Shown: piece after piece, positions 33,852 through 43,659 of the stretch
Position numbering within the stretch: position 1 is the stretch's first letter
How the letters are laid out: each line of letters opens with the position of its first letter
NCBI GenBank assembly: GCA_027924585.1
Contig: BSBM01000096.1
Coordinates: forward strand, 5,517,501 to 5,581,500
Source of the DNA: Larix kaempferi
Taxonomy: Eukaryota > Streptophyta > Pinopsida > Pinales > Pinaceae
DNA: 64,000 nt
Reading direction: 5' to 3'
Translations under genes and position numbers: made by a program
The notes under the pieces: generated by a model
Told to the model about the DNA's origin: nothing
What the model saw: only the letters and a program-made list of their open reading frames with translations
Database searches by the model: none

Positions 33852-34804
33852 TTTTGATCCGATTTTGTAATCTCTGTTTTCTAGGGATCTTCATTGTTTG
33901 GACTATGTTGTAATTATTTAAAGAAGGATGCCTCTCGTAGTTACGGGGGGGAATTTTGGAGTTGTAAGTTAGCAGAAGACTGGACTGGGGATACTCTGTT
34001 AAGCATAGCTTTTTGTAATTTATGTACAAGACCTCTTCATATAGTAAAGTTATCTTTTAATCTATCTTCTGTTATTCCTCAAGTTTCTTTGAGAATTTTT
34101 TATTTATGCTTCAAATTGTCATCTGTTATGTATCTGATCTTTTGTTGAACATCCGTTAAATGCACAAATATGTTGTATTGATTTCTCTATATGACGGGTT
34201 TATGTTTCAAAGTGCTTTATTGATTTTTTTCAATGCAAGTACTTTCATGTTTTATTTCTGCAAATGATTCGGTGCATATGAATTCAAATAATCATTGTTA
34301 ATTTTTCAATTGGTAGAGTGATTACATACTGGATCTTGAATGAGCCTGAATACTTGAAAGATTGTCATTTGATTTTCATTAACTGATAATAATTTAAGTT
34401 AACAAGTAACACAACTAAAGACATTTTTGTTTAAGCTGCTAAATTACTTGTTTAATCACATCTCAAGACCAATCTACACATAAAACAAGCTTTCATTTTA
34501 GAATAGGATTAACTTAGTTTAGTTTCCCTTTTCTAAAATAGGTTAGCTTAGCTTAGCATCACCATATCTACACCTTGGTTTTCCATGACTGGAAAAATGA
34601 CATTATAGGTCAACTCATCTACTCTTAGAGTGCCAACAAAGGCCTAATATCCGTGGAGGATCACCACAGCAAACAGGCTGGGGATAGAACTACCCTTGCG
34701 CAGGGTCCTTCGAAGCCTTTCAACTTGGGTTTTCTTCCTTTGTTGAGTGTCTTGGAACATTCCAGCACCTTTTGCATCTAACCTGCACAACCAAGGCATC
34801 AACA
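33852..34804 (+). other. Tail of Gyp-4 5' LTR after G2
   Basis: 953 bp without coding sequence, collinear with 46453-47405. It should hold the promoter and polyadenylation site of the genomic RNA; a weak TATA-like TCTATATGAC lies near 34184. TTAGCTTAGCTTAGC repeats occur near 34545. Confidence 0.6.
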
Positions 34805-34806
34805 AA

Positions 34807-34825
34807 TGGTGCTAGAAGGAGGGCC
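34807..34825 (+). other. Primer binding site of Gyp-4
   Basis: TGGTGCTAGAAGGAGGGCC, two bases after the LTR. The position and TGG start fit a primer site; the tRNA was not identified. Confidence 0.6.
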
Positions 34826-34836
34826 AACAGTGCAAC

Positions 34837-36594
34837 ATGCCTAAACAAGCCACTAAGAAGCCTCCTCTAGAAAATACTTCAACGGTTCAAACTAGAAGCC
34901 AATCAAGGCTTCAACATTTGAGAAACCAATAGAGTTACAACCAATGGTTGTTCCTGTTACACCTGCTCAACCCACGGTTGTCCCTGCTACACCTGCTCAA
35001 CAAATTGTTGAACCTGTTGTATTTGGAGCACAACAAGAAAACACAGGGAATATCTTTATTGTATCACCTACCAGAGGAACCCTCTCACTAGAGCAGATAT
35101 TGAAAACATCAGCCGATAGGGTCACTAGGGAAGAACAAAGACATGTTGATCAACGAGGACATGGTCTTGTAGCAATCAATTTAGTAAATTTTTTGCATGC
35201 TAGTAATCAAGAACCTTAGAAAGACACAGTTTCACATATCAGTGATCCAATTATCCAACAGACGATTGATCAAAATATTGAACATCAGCAAACAGTTAAT
35301 CCACAACCTAAAAATCAAGAACTGGTTGGTCAATCAGGTTCCCCTTAATACAACCTTAGTCAACTTTTTCAGCAAACACAAGATCAGCCAAAACTTGAGA
35401 CTGGTGGACCACCACCATCTCCTCCTTCATCCTCTTCCTTAGATAGTGAACATTCTTCAAGCTCTTCATCGGAAGAAGAAGAAGAAGAACCACCAATGGC
35501 TGCAGAAGACCAAAATAGACCTTGGCTCGACCAAGATGCAGTATGGGTACTTGGATACCAACATAGCCTACCCCAAACCCTGAGAAATGGTTACCCAATT
35601 TTAACCCAGAGGACAAATCACCTGCCCTAGATCATGTTAAAACCTTCATGTAGGCTAATAGGCTTAGAAGTGTCATTTACGAAGACGTAGTCTGCAGACT
35701 CTTTCCTTATACTTTTGAAGGAAAGGCAGCTACATGGTATTTTTCCCTACCACCAAGGTCTATTGTTTCTTGGGATGAGTTTGATAAATTATTCATCCAA
35801 AAGTTTTGAGATGACAAAACACCACAGGATCTTGTTTTGGAATTATCCTCCATGAAAATCAAAGGGAAAGAAAGGGTTAAAGATTTCAACCAAAGGTTCT
35901 CATACTTAAAGAACATAATTCCTATCAACCTTTTCCTGCTGAAGAATTGTGGATAGCCTACTATGAAAAGGGCCTACCTGCTTCGATTTCAATGGGGGTG
36001 AAACGAGCACAAAAGGGAACTTTGTTGGAAGTGTTTGCTGAAGCAATACAAGTTGAGAAGGAAATTTTTTGTCTCAAGGACAATTCGGAAATCTCTGAAG
36101 AACAACCTTCAACTTCCAGGAAAATGAATGATAGTGTTCCTAAACCCACTGCACAAAGCAAGGATCCATTTGACATAACTGACATGAAAAAGCTCATCCA
36201 GAAAATGTCAAACGAGATGGTAGATTTGAAAAGAACTAACAATGAAAATCAAAACCAGAATAGAGGTTTTGTGAGGCCACCTTTTAGGATACCTTATCAA
36301 CCTCCACCGAATCCACCACCTCCTAATCCAACAGAAGGCCTCACGAATGAAGAAATTTATTCTATCTTTAGAGCCTTAGTAGGGAAATCTCAAAACACCC
36401 CTAAAGTCCCCAATGATCAAACTGCTCCAGACCCACAACCACCTGAGGAAGAAGAAGATAAGCATGTGGATCCACAAATCAACACTATAAGTTACTTTTC
36501 AGAGCTTCCTATGTGTGAAGTAGAAGAAGAACCTGAGACTGTGTTTAATGTCCAGAATACTTATAACACAAGGTCTAAACCTCAACCCTCTTAG
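34837..36594 (+). pseudogene. Gyp-4 gag
   Basis: ATG at 34837 (MPKQATKKPPLEN), then an acidic, Pro/Ser-rich segment (35400-35500, SSSSSSEEEEEEPP). The capsid-like core covers about 35490-35940: RPWLDQDAV, VVCRLFPYTFEGKAATWYFSLPPRS, then MKIKGKERVKDFNQRF. The C-terminal part (35947-36594) runs AYYEKGLPASIS to NTRSKPQPS with a proline-rich QPPPNPPPPNP stretch and no CCHC knuckle. Several shifts and stops. Assigned to a plant Tat-like lineage by motif memory. Confidence 0.85.
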
Positions 36595-36869
36595 GAACCT
36601 TCATCCTCCACACCAGTTCCTAATAAAGCAAAGATTGTCCCCCACAAGGATACAGTCATCCCTGAGATGTAGAACAATTTAGTTGAAGATCTTAAAAGGG
36701 TGAAGGAAAACATCTCTTTGTTTGAATTATTGAAAATCCCTTCGATGAGGGATACTTTTCCCAAAAGCATGGTGGTCAAACAGCCAAGAGAATTGCAGAA
36801 TAATAACCTTACTCTTTCACTAAACCAGATGATCAAAAGTTTGGTAGCAGAAGGACACCTCCTTTTCTG

Positions 36870-37394
36870 CTTACCTTTGAGATTTTCAACCGAAACGTGC
36901 ATAACTGCATGATAGACTCTGGTGCCACATCAAATGTGATGCCTCTTTTTGTCTGCAGAAAGTTGAATGCCACATGGGAACCATGCCCCACTCAGATAGT
37001 ACAACTTGACAGATCAAAAGTCAGAGTAGTAGGAAGGCTCATAAATGTTTTAATTACATTATCAGCTGATCCTCGAATCCATCAAACAATTGATATAGTC
37101 ATTGTTGATATTCCAGAAGCATATGGTATGTGGCTTAGTAGAGACTAGTTAGAAAATCTAAAAGGTTATTTTGCTATTGATTGGTCCCATTTGTGGTTAC
37201 CCTACAATGGTCAACTAAACAAGATCAAGATAAGCAGGGAGCCTTTTATGAAACAAACAGTCACATACTTGAATGACTCAAGTGAGCCTGTGGGTTATTT
37301 CAACACACACATTGAACACTTTACCTTTGATACCTTTTTTGGGAATTTATCAGCTGATGTTTCACCACAGGAGAATGCACAGAACGAATCTTAG
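36870..37394 (+). pseudogene. Gyp-4 aspartic protease
   Basis: Active-site MIDSGATSNVMP at about 36909, then VQLDRSKVRVVGRLINVLITL (flap and strand) and IDIVIVDIPEAYGMWLSRD, where the usual ILGRD end of the retroviral-type protease reads MWLSRD. A stop at 37146 precedes a C-terminal extension, WSHLWLPYNGQ to NAQNES, which is duplicated at 38815-39055. It would process the polyprotein. Confidence 0.85.
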
Positions 37395-37429
37395 GTAACT
37401 CATCTCACTTCTGTACCATTCTCATGAGA

Positions 37430-37890
37430 AATTGTACATAATTTTTTTAATGTAAATACAAATTTTAGATTAGATCCCATTGCTTGGACATTGTTTTTTG
37501 ATGGCTCTAAATCTAATGATGGAGCTGGTGCAGGATGTGTTCTCATAGATCCAGAAGGGACAAAAACTATGATTGCATGCAGATTAGAGTTTGATTGTAC
37601 TAACAATGTGGCTGAGTATGAGGCCCTGATACAGGGACTGAAAAAGGCTATTGACTTGAGAGTATAGATCATTCATTGCTTTGGAGATTCAGAAATTATT
37701 GTGAAATAGGTGAGGAATAAGATACACTACTTGTCCCCCCCTCCTGTTGAATTATCAAAAATTGGTAAGAGATCTTACCAGCTCTTTTATTGCATTCAAT
37801 ATTAATTGAGTCCCTAGGTCTCAGAATTTCAATGCTGACTTGTTGGCAAATACAGCTTCCAGATTGATTCCACCAGAGGGCCTATCTTCT
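37430..37890 (+). pseudogene. Gyp-4 archaeal-type RNase H, placed before RT
   Basis: WTLFFDGSKSNDGAGAGCVL, TNNVAEYEALIQGLKKAID, FGDSEIIVK and NADLLANTAS give the D, E, D and D positions of a non-LTR/archaeal-like RNase H. This fold was acquired by Tat-lineage elements (established knowledge; literature on dual RNase H). Here it lies between protease and RT. I recall the same order in related plant polyproteins, but this should be checked. Stops after LRV and IVK and a shift near 37760 break it. Confidence 0.82.
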
Positions 37891-38740
37891 CAAACATTCT
37901 CAATAGAACTGATGTATAGGCCTTCCATACCAGATAATGTGACGAACTGGAAGGTATTCGATGATGATCAACAGATACTTGATTTTCTAACAAACCAGGA
38001 CACATTCCAGGATATGGCTATAGACGAGGATAAACATGAAAAGTCTCTCTCTGATTCCTTGAATGTCATCCCAAAGTCTGTGATCAATTTGGAGAGGTTT
38101 TACGATTTGCAAGACAAGTTCAGACATAAAACCAATTGTAAAACACAAAGCTCTTCACTTAATTACGAGCAAGTCAATTTAGGGACCGAGCAAGAACCCC
38201 ATTTCATCAATTTAGGAATTGATTGCACCTCAAAAGAAAGGCGAGCTATCATTAAACTGTGTAAAGAATATAAGGATGTATTCGCCTGGACCTATGATGA
38301 ACTGAAAACATTTGACACTAGCATCATTTTCCATTACCTATGAAACCTGAAGTTAAACCATATCAACAGAAACTACGGAAAATCCATCCCATTTTAGATC
38401 CTTCTTTGAAAAAAGAACTGGAAAAGCTACTCACAGCCCGAATTATTTTTTCGGTGAGGTATACACAGTGGATAGCCAATTTGGTGCCTGTACACAAGAA
38501 AAGTGGTGAAATCCGATTGTGTGTCGATTTTAGGAATTTGAACCGGGCCACAGAAAAGGATAACTACCCTGTTCCACCCATGGAACAAATTCTCCAAAAG
38601 GTAGCAGGGTCATAAATGTTTTCTCTCCTAGATGGCTTTTCAGGGTACAACCAGGTTATGGTTTTCCCAAATGACCAATTAAAGACAACTTTCAGAAACC
38701 CCTGGGGCACCTTCGCCTACAGGAAAAGGCTTTTTGGTCA
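37891..38740 (+). pseudogene. Gyp-4 RNase H-RT connector and RT N-terminal half
   Basis: The long connector (37840-38150: ELMYRPSIPDNVTNWKVFDDD) is followed by INLGIDCTSKERRAII, DVFAWTYDELKTFDT, a one-base shift at 38340, then QKLRKIHPILDPSLKKELEKLL, QWIANLVPVHKKSGEIRLCVDFRNLNRATEKDNYPVP and LLDGFSGYNQV. RT coding stops at TFAYRKRLFG (38735), where a patch of foreign and copied sequence begins. It resumes at 40098. Confidence 0.88.
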
Positions 38741-40097
38741 AAGGCCTTCAACGATTCAAACTAGAAGCCAATCAAGGCTTCAACATTTGAGAAACCAATA
38801 GAGGCTTCAACATTTGATTGGTCCCATTTGTGGTTACCCTACAATGGTCAGCTAAACAAGATCAAGATAAGTAGGGAGCCTTTTATGAAACAAACAGTCA
38901 CATACTTGAATGACTCAAGTGAGCCTGTGGGTTATTTCAACACACACATTGAACACTTTACCTTTGATACCTTTTTTGGGAATTTATCAGCTGATGTTTC
39001 ACCACAGGAGAATGCACAGAACGAATCTTAGGTAACTCATCTCACTTCTGTACCATGTACGTAACCACTTAAGGGTATTATAAAGTATTAAAGACTCCTG
39101 ACCTTCAAGCTAACTTAACATCTGAAAATAACAAAACTTTGCAGTACGTTGTCATCAAAGAAACAAAAGGACTTTTCTATCAATGTTTGTAGAATGGCTA
39201 GAGGCCCTCAAACAATTACTCACCAAGATTGAATTTTTTGAAGATTATACAATAGGAGAAAATATTAATGCCCAAATTGCCCCAAAGGCATTGGGCTATA
39301 GTGTTACAGAGGAAGAACTGTTGGAAGGGATTGTTCAACAGGTTATTGGTTGACCTATCCAACTTGATGGTAGACTATCTGAATGAAGAAGGGAGAGGGG
39401 ACTTTACAAAAATATCCCTGGAAAAGGTTTTGATTCCAAAAGAGCGAATAGAAAAGTATGAAGAGGTCTAATCATGTCTTAAAAGGTAGAGGAAGAAGAA
39501 ACACGTTATTATCAATATTTCTGTAGAACATGAGTTTGAATCAACAAGCAAAGCGAAAGTTAAGGAAACGGCCTCACTGGAAACTAAGGAGATGGAGTTC
39601 TAATTGTTGAACAAAGTTGAGAAGGTACATTGTTTGCTATGTGTTGTCCGCCAATATGCACGCCAGCAGCGGAAATCTTTCGAAAGCTGTCTCTTCACTA
39701 CAAGTGAGAGAGGTGTGGCATTGGGGGCAAGCAATGAGCCAGGTACTGTCACCTGAATCCCAGCTCCTCCGTTTAGGCAAACTCCTAACGAAGCCAAGGG
39801 GGGTAGTCCCTAAAAGAGAGTTTCACTAAGGCTCTTTGTGTATTTAAGTGTTTTTGATGTAGTGATGCGGATGGGTGTTATTTAGGAGTTTTTTGAAATG
39901 ATAGACAATTTGAAATTAAAATATAAGACAAGATAACGCAATCCACGTTGCAAATACAAGATGAAAAATACACTTGGGCAATAAATAGATCACTTCACGT
40001 AAATATAAGCAAATACTCCAATGTTGATACTTAAGCAAGCAAAATATAAGATGAAGGACCAGTGCCTTATGGAGTCAGAAAATAAAAGTGATTGTAA
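38741..40097 (+). other. Patchwork insert splitting Gyp-4 RT
   Basis: 38747-38803 copies 34878-34934 (gag start, one mismatch by eye). 38815-39055 copies 37179-37419 (protease extension, about two mismatches in 241 bp). 39056-40097 is about 1.04 kb with no match elsewhere in the window; it has short frames (39268-39471, 39617-39829) that I do not recognise. No LTRs, inverted repeats or target duplication are visible at its ends. It looks like filler DNA from template switching or break repair, or an assembly join. Confidence 0.75.
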
Positions 40098-40995
40098 ACT
40101 TGACAGGAGACACTTTCCAGAGAGCTATGGATATAGCTTTCCGAGGTTTAACACATACTTCTATCGTGGTTTATTTAGATGATATTACCATTTTTTCAAA
40201 AAAATGACATGAACACTTATTTGCTCTTAAGCAGGTTTTCGAACATTGCAGGAAATTTGGCATTTCCTTGAACCCCAAAGAAATCCATTTTCGCAGTCAC
40301 AGAAGGGAAGTTGTTAGGCTTCATCATTTCAAAAGAAGGTATGATCATCGACCCCGAACGCACAAACGCAATTTCAAAAATCGGCTTGCCAGGTTCGCAT
40401 AAAGCAATGCAGTCCTTCTTAGGTAAGATCAACTTCGTACGTAGGTTTGTACCTAATTTTGCTCAAATAGTTAAACCTTTACAGCATTTAGTTAAGAAAT
40501 ATGTACAGTTCACCTGGTCACAAGAACAAAAGGATGCATTTGTGGAAATTCGTAAGGCTATTCCTGAAGCTCCTGCTCTCATGTCTCGGGATTTTGATAA
40601 AGATTTTATTCTCTATACTTTTGCCATTGATTTCTCCTATGCAGTTGTTTTGACACAGAAACAGGATAGCGATACAGAGATCCCAATCGCTTTCATGAGT
40701 TCAACCTTCAAGGGTGCAAAGCTCAATTATTCACAAATTGACAAACAAGCCTAAGCAGTTTACAAGTCTGTCGAACATTATAGGCCTTATTTGTTAAAAT
40801 CTCAAACAAAGGTCATTGTCCCATATTCTGCTATTAGAAATGTGCTGATCCAGAAGGAGTTGGGAGAAAAAAGAGCCCACTGGATGACCGCTTTGCAATA
40901 GTATGATTTATAAATAAGGCCAGCCAAAATTGTCAAAGGACAAGGCCTTTGCCTTCTTACCGCTCAATCTAACGATCCCCTTCAGCAACAAATTG
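40098..40995 (+). pseudogene. Gyp-4 RT C-terminal half and gypsy RNase H
   Basis: TFQRAMDIAFRGL, catalytic VVYLDDITIFSKK (near 40170), FEHCRKFGISLNPKE, then after a shift LLGFIISKEGMIIDPERT, AMQSFLGKINFVRRFVPNF and the RNase H region: ILYTFAIDFSYAVVLTQ, PIAFMSSTFKGAKLNYSQIDKQA and VIVPYSAIRNVL to QGLCLLTAQ. In RNase H the first catalytic Asp position reads AID and several stops follow (40754, 40902, 40912). The chain continues into the integrase. Confidence 0.88.
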
Positions 40996-41099
40996 AATGG
41001 GAACAGGAAGAAGACATTCCTACAGGTTCTGTCAATGCTATTGATACCCCGACATCAGAATGGTATGATGATATCAAATTTTTCTTGAATAATGGGTTT

Positions 41100-42317
41100 T
41101 CTCCTGAAACCTTGGACTTTAAGAAATGAAGAGCCTTGAGATTAAAGGCTACACCTTATCAGTTTATTAATGAAGTTCTGTTTAGGAAAAACTATGATGG
41201 GGTTTTTCTTAGGTGTTTAGAAAAACATGAAACTGATGACATCTTATTCCAATTTCATGCAAGACCAGTTGGAGGTCATTTTTCAGGAAATACAACAACT
41301 CATAAGATTCTCAGAGCCGGGTATTACTGGCCTACGTTGTTTAAATATGCTTATGCCTATGTAAGGAGGTGTGAATCATGCCAGAAATGCACAGGGAAGT
41401 TCAACAAACCTGCTTTCCCTTTGCAACCAGTCACTGTTCAGTTTCCATTTCAACAATGGGGGTTGGATTTTGTCGGGCCCATAAATCCTACCTCATCCCT
41501 CCAACACAAATACATTCTCACAGCAACTGACTACTTCACCAGATGGGTGGAGGCAGTCCCACTTAAGCAATGTAATGCCATCCAAGTCATTTCTTTCCAA
41601 GATATTCATATACTCTCACGATTTGGTACTCCAGAATTCCTAGTTTTTTATAATGCATCATATTTTTCCTTGATCAACATAACTGAATATGCTTCTGAAA
41701 AGGGGATGAAACTCAAATTTCCTGCCAATTACTACCCACAGGGTTATGGGTTCGCTGAGTCTTCGAACAAAAATTTGATCAACATTCTAAAGAATACTAT
41801 GGCCTCTCACCATAGACATTGGCATACACAGCACAATAATGCTCTTTGGGCAGATCAGATTACTCCAAAGGCAGCAATTGGAAATTCTCCTTACTATCTA
41901 GTGTATGGAAAAGAAGCCATTTTTTCTACTAATATTACCATCCCTTCACTATAGTTAGCCCAGTCTGTCCAAGAAGATGATTCTTCTCCCCTCCAGCAGA
42001 GATTTGATACCCTACTTAAACTAGAGGAAGATAGAGAAGTGGCTAGAAAAATGTTGTATCATCATCAGCAGATGGTGAAAAGGTGGTTTGATGAAAAATC
42101 TTCATCTGACAGGGAATTTTCTATTGAAGACTTGGTTTTAAGATGGGACAAACAACACAAAGATAAGAACCAGTATACCAAGTTTCAACGCCTCTTGCTG
42201 GGACTTTTCATTGTTACAGAAAAGATGGGTCCTGGTACTGTTCGATTACAAACACTTGAAGGAGTTGTGGACACTTATCCAGTGAATGTTTCACTCCTCA
42301 AAAAGTTTTTTGTTTGA
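41100..42317 (+). pseudogene. Gyp-4 integrase
   Basis: Zinc-binding H-H-C-C domain (HARPVGGHFSGNTTTHK..CESCQKC), core with the first Asp in WGLDFVGP, and the Glu in QGYGFAESSNKNL. The second catalytic Asp, expected in VSDN, is Tyr (VFYNASYF). C-terminal module: NSPYYLVYGKEAIF, then 42039-42317 with DREFSIEDLVLRWDKQ and GTVRLQTLEGVVDTYPVNVSLLKKFF. Stops at 41128 and 41952. It could not catalyse strand transfer. Confidence 0.9.
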
Positions 42318-43659
42318 TCAGGATGATGTACTTGTACATAGGTTTGTTTTGCTATTTCTTTTCTTGATTGGATTGTCTGCTTTGTTTTCATTTGTTTGCT
42401 TTAGACTCCACACATTTGGTGTTACTCATTGATCAGTTTTTCTCTTGGTGATGATTTCAGCTTGGGTTATATAACTGTCTGCCAGCCATAATTTTGTCCT
42501 GTATCGGAGGTTGTTCAACAAACGACATACAACTAATGATTGCAGGACCCTGAATTGATATCTCTCCACATTGGTCATTATATTACACATGTCTTATTTG
42601 TTTAATTGGGGTCTGAAGAATAGTAAAGTTTCCATTGTCTCATGTTTCATGGTTCAAGATGCATATCATAATAACCTGCCTAGCTTGTTATGCTCTGGAT
42701 CCTTTTACAATCACCTTGGTAATAAATCTCTTAATAAATATAAATTACAAGGTGGGATGTCTTGCTATCAAGCCAACCCATTAGGTTCATAGGTGCTAAG
42801 CAGAATGACATCTTCACATCAAGCCACCACACTTGGAAGATGACTTTCATTTTTACTGGGAGTTGGAAGATCCTATCACAGGTCAGTCCATTCATGATCA
42901 ACAAAGCATCGGTGAGTAACACTACCAATATATGGTCACCAAGCCATGGTAGTGTCGTGTAATTTTCAACCTAATAAAATTTGGTTTGCTCCTTTTTAAA
43001 TATGCTTGTGCATATAGGGAAAGGGGGGTCTTATTGCAAGCCATCCCTGCCATGATCATGGGTTTAATTTGGACTGAAGCTATCACAGTATGGTCACCAA
43101 GCCATGGTAGTTGCTTTCAGTACTACAACTAGAAGACAAGGAGTCTCTTTATCAAGCTGGCTTGATCAATTTATGAATTATGCTTATGAATGGCACTGCT
43201 TATATCTGATCACCAAGTCAGGGCAGTGGTCTTATATACACAATCTCTTCTTTTAAGTTCAAAAAAAAAAAAAAAGGAGGCAAAAAGAGAAAAAAAGGGG
43301 GGGGGGGGGAAGCTCATGAAATGTTGCATGTAAATAAAATCTCAATAAATCAAGGTGATGTGTAATTAGGATATCCAGGAACATTTTCAAGTATGTACCT
43401 AGGTTTAACACAAGCTGCTTCTCCGTGATTACATGAAGGTGAGGGATCTCAGTTGTTTCTTCAACCCCCTTATCAGATTTGCTATTCTTAACATGATCAT
43501 ATATGGGGATTTATTAATTTCATGTTCCATGCTCATTAACTGTCTCTCTTGTGATAAATTTTTGGGAAAATTCAGGTTGAAAAAGTGATGTGGTTAACAT
43601 GTTCCATTTCGCTGAATTTCATTGCAGAGATAACTGGTTCTTCCCATCTAGTCACCATT
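42318..43659 (+). other. Gyp-4 3' noncoding region
   Basis: 1.34 kb. TGGTCACCAAGCCATGGTAG occurs near 42934 and 43089, with a weaker relative near 43207. A purine tract of about 50 bp (A15, GGAGG, G12) runs at 43258-43311. The 20 bases directly before the 3' LTR are not purine-rich. Confidence 0.65.
43258..43311 (+). repeat. Long purine tract
   Basis: A-run, GGAGGCAAAAAGAGA, A-run and G-run with no pyrimidine except one C. It may be a displaced polypurine primer or simply low-complexity sequence; it is 350 bp from the 3' LTR. Confidence 0.6.

Larger units (their letters stand above)
29081..34804 (+). repeat. 5' LTR of Gyp-4 (5.7 kb)
   Basis: Contains, in order, a short start segment, a seven-hairpin array (29310-29815), a TATA-like site near 29923, an intron (30046-30130), the G2 frame (30151-33851) and a 953-bp tail ending at the primer site. 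A hand comparison of about 120 bp of the tail with 46500-46620 shows about ten differences, so the element is not young. Confidence 0.92.
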
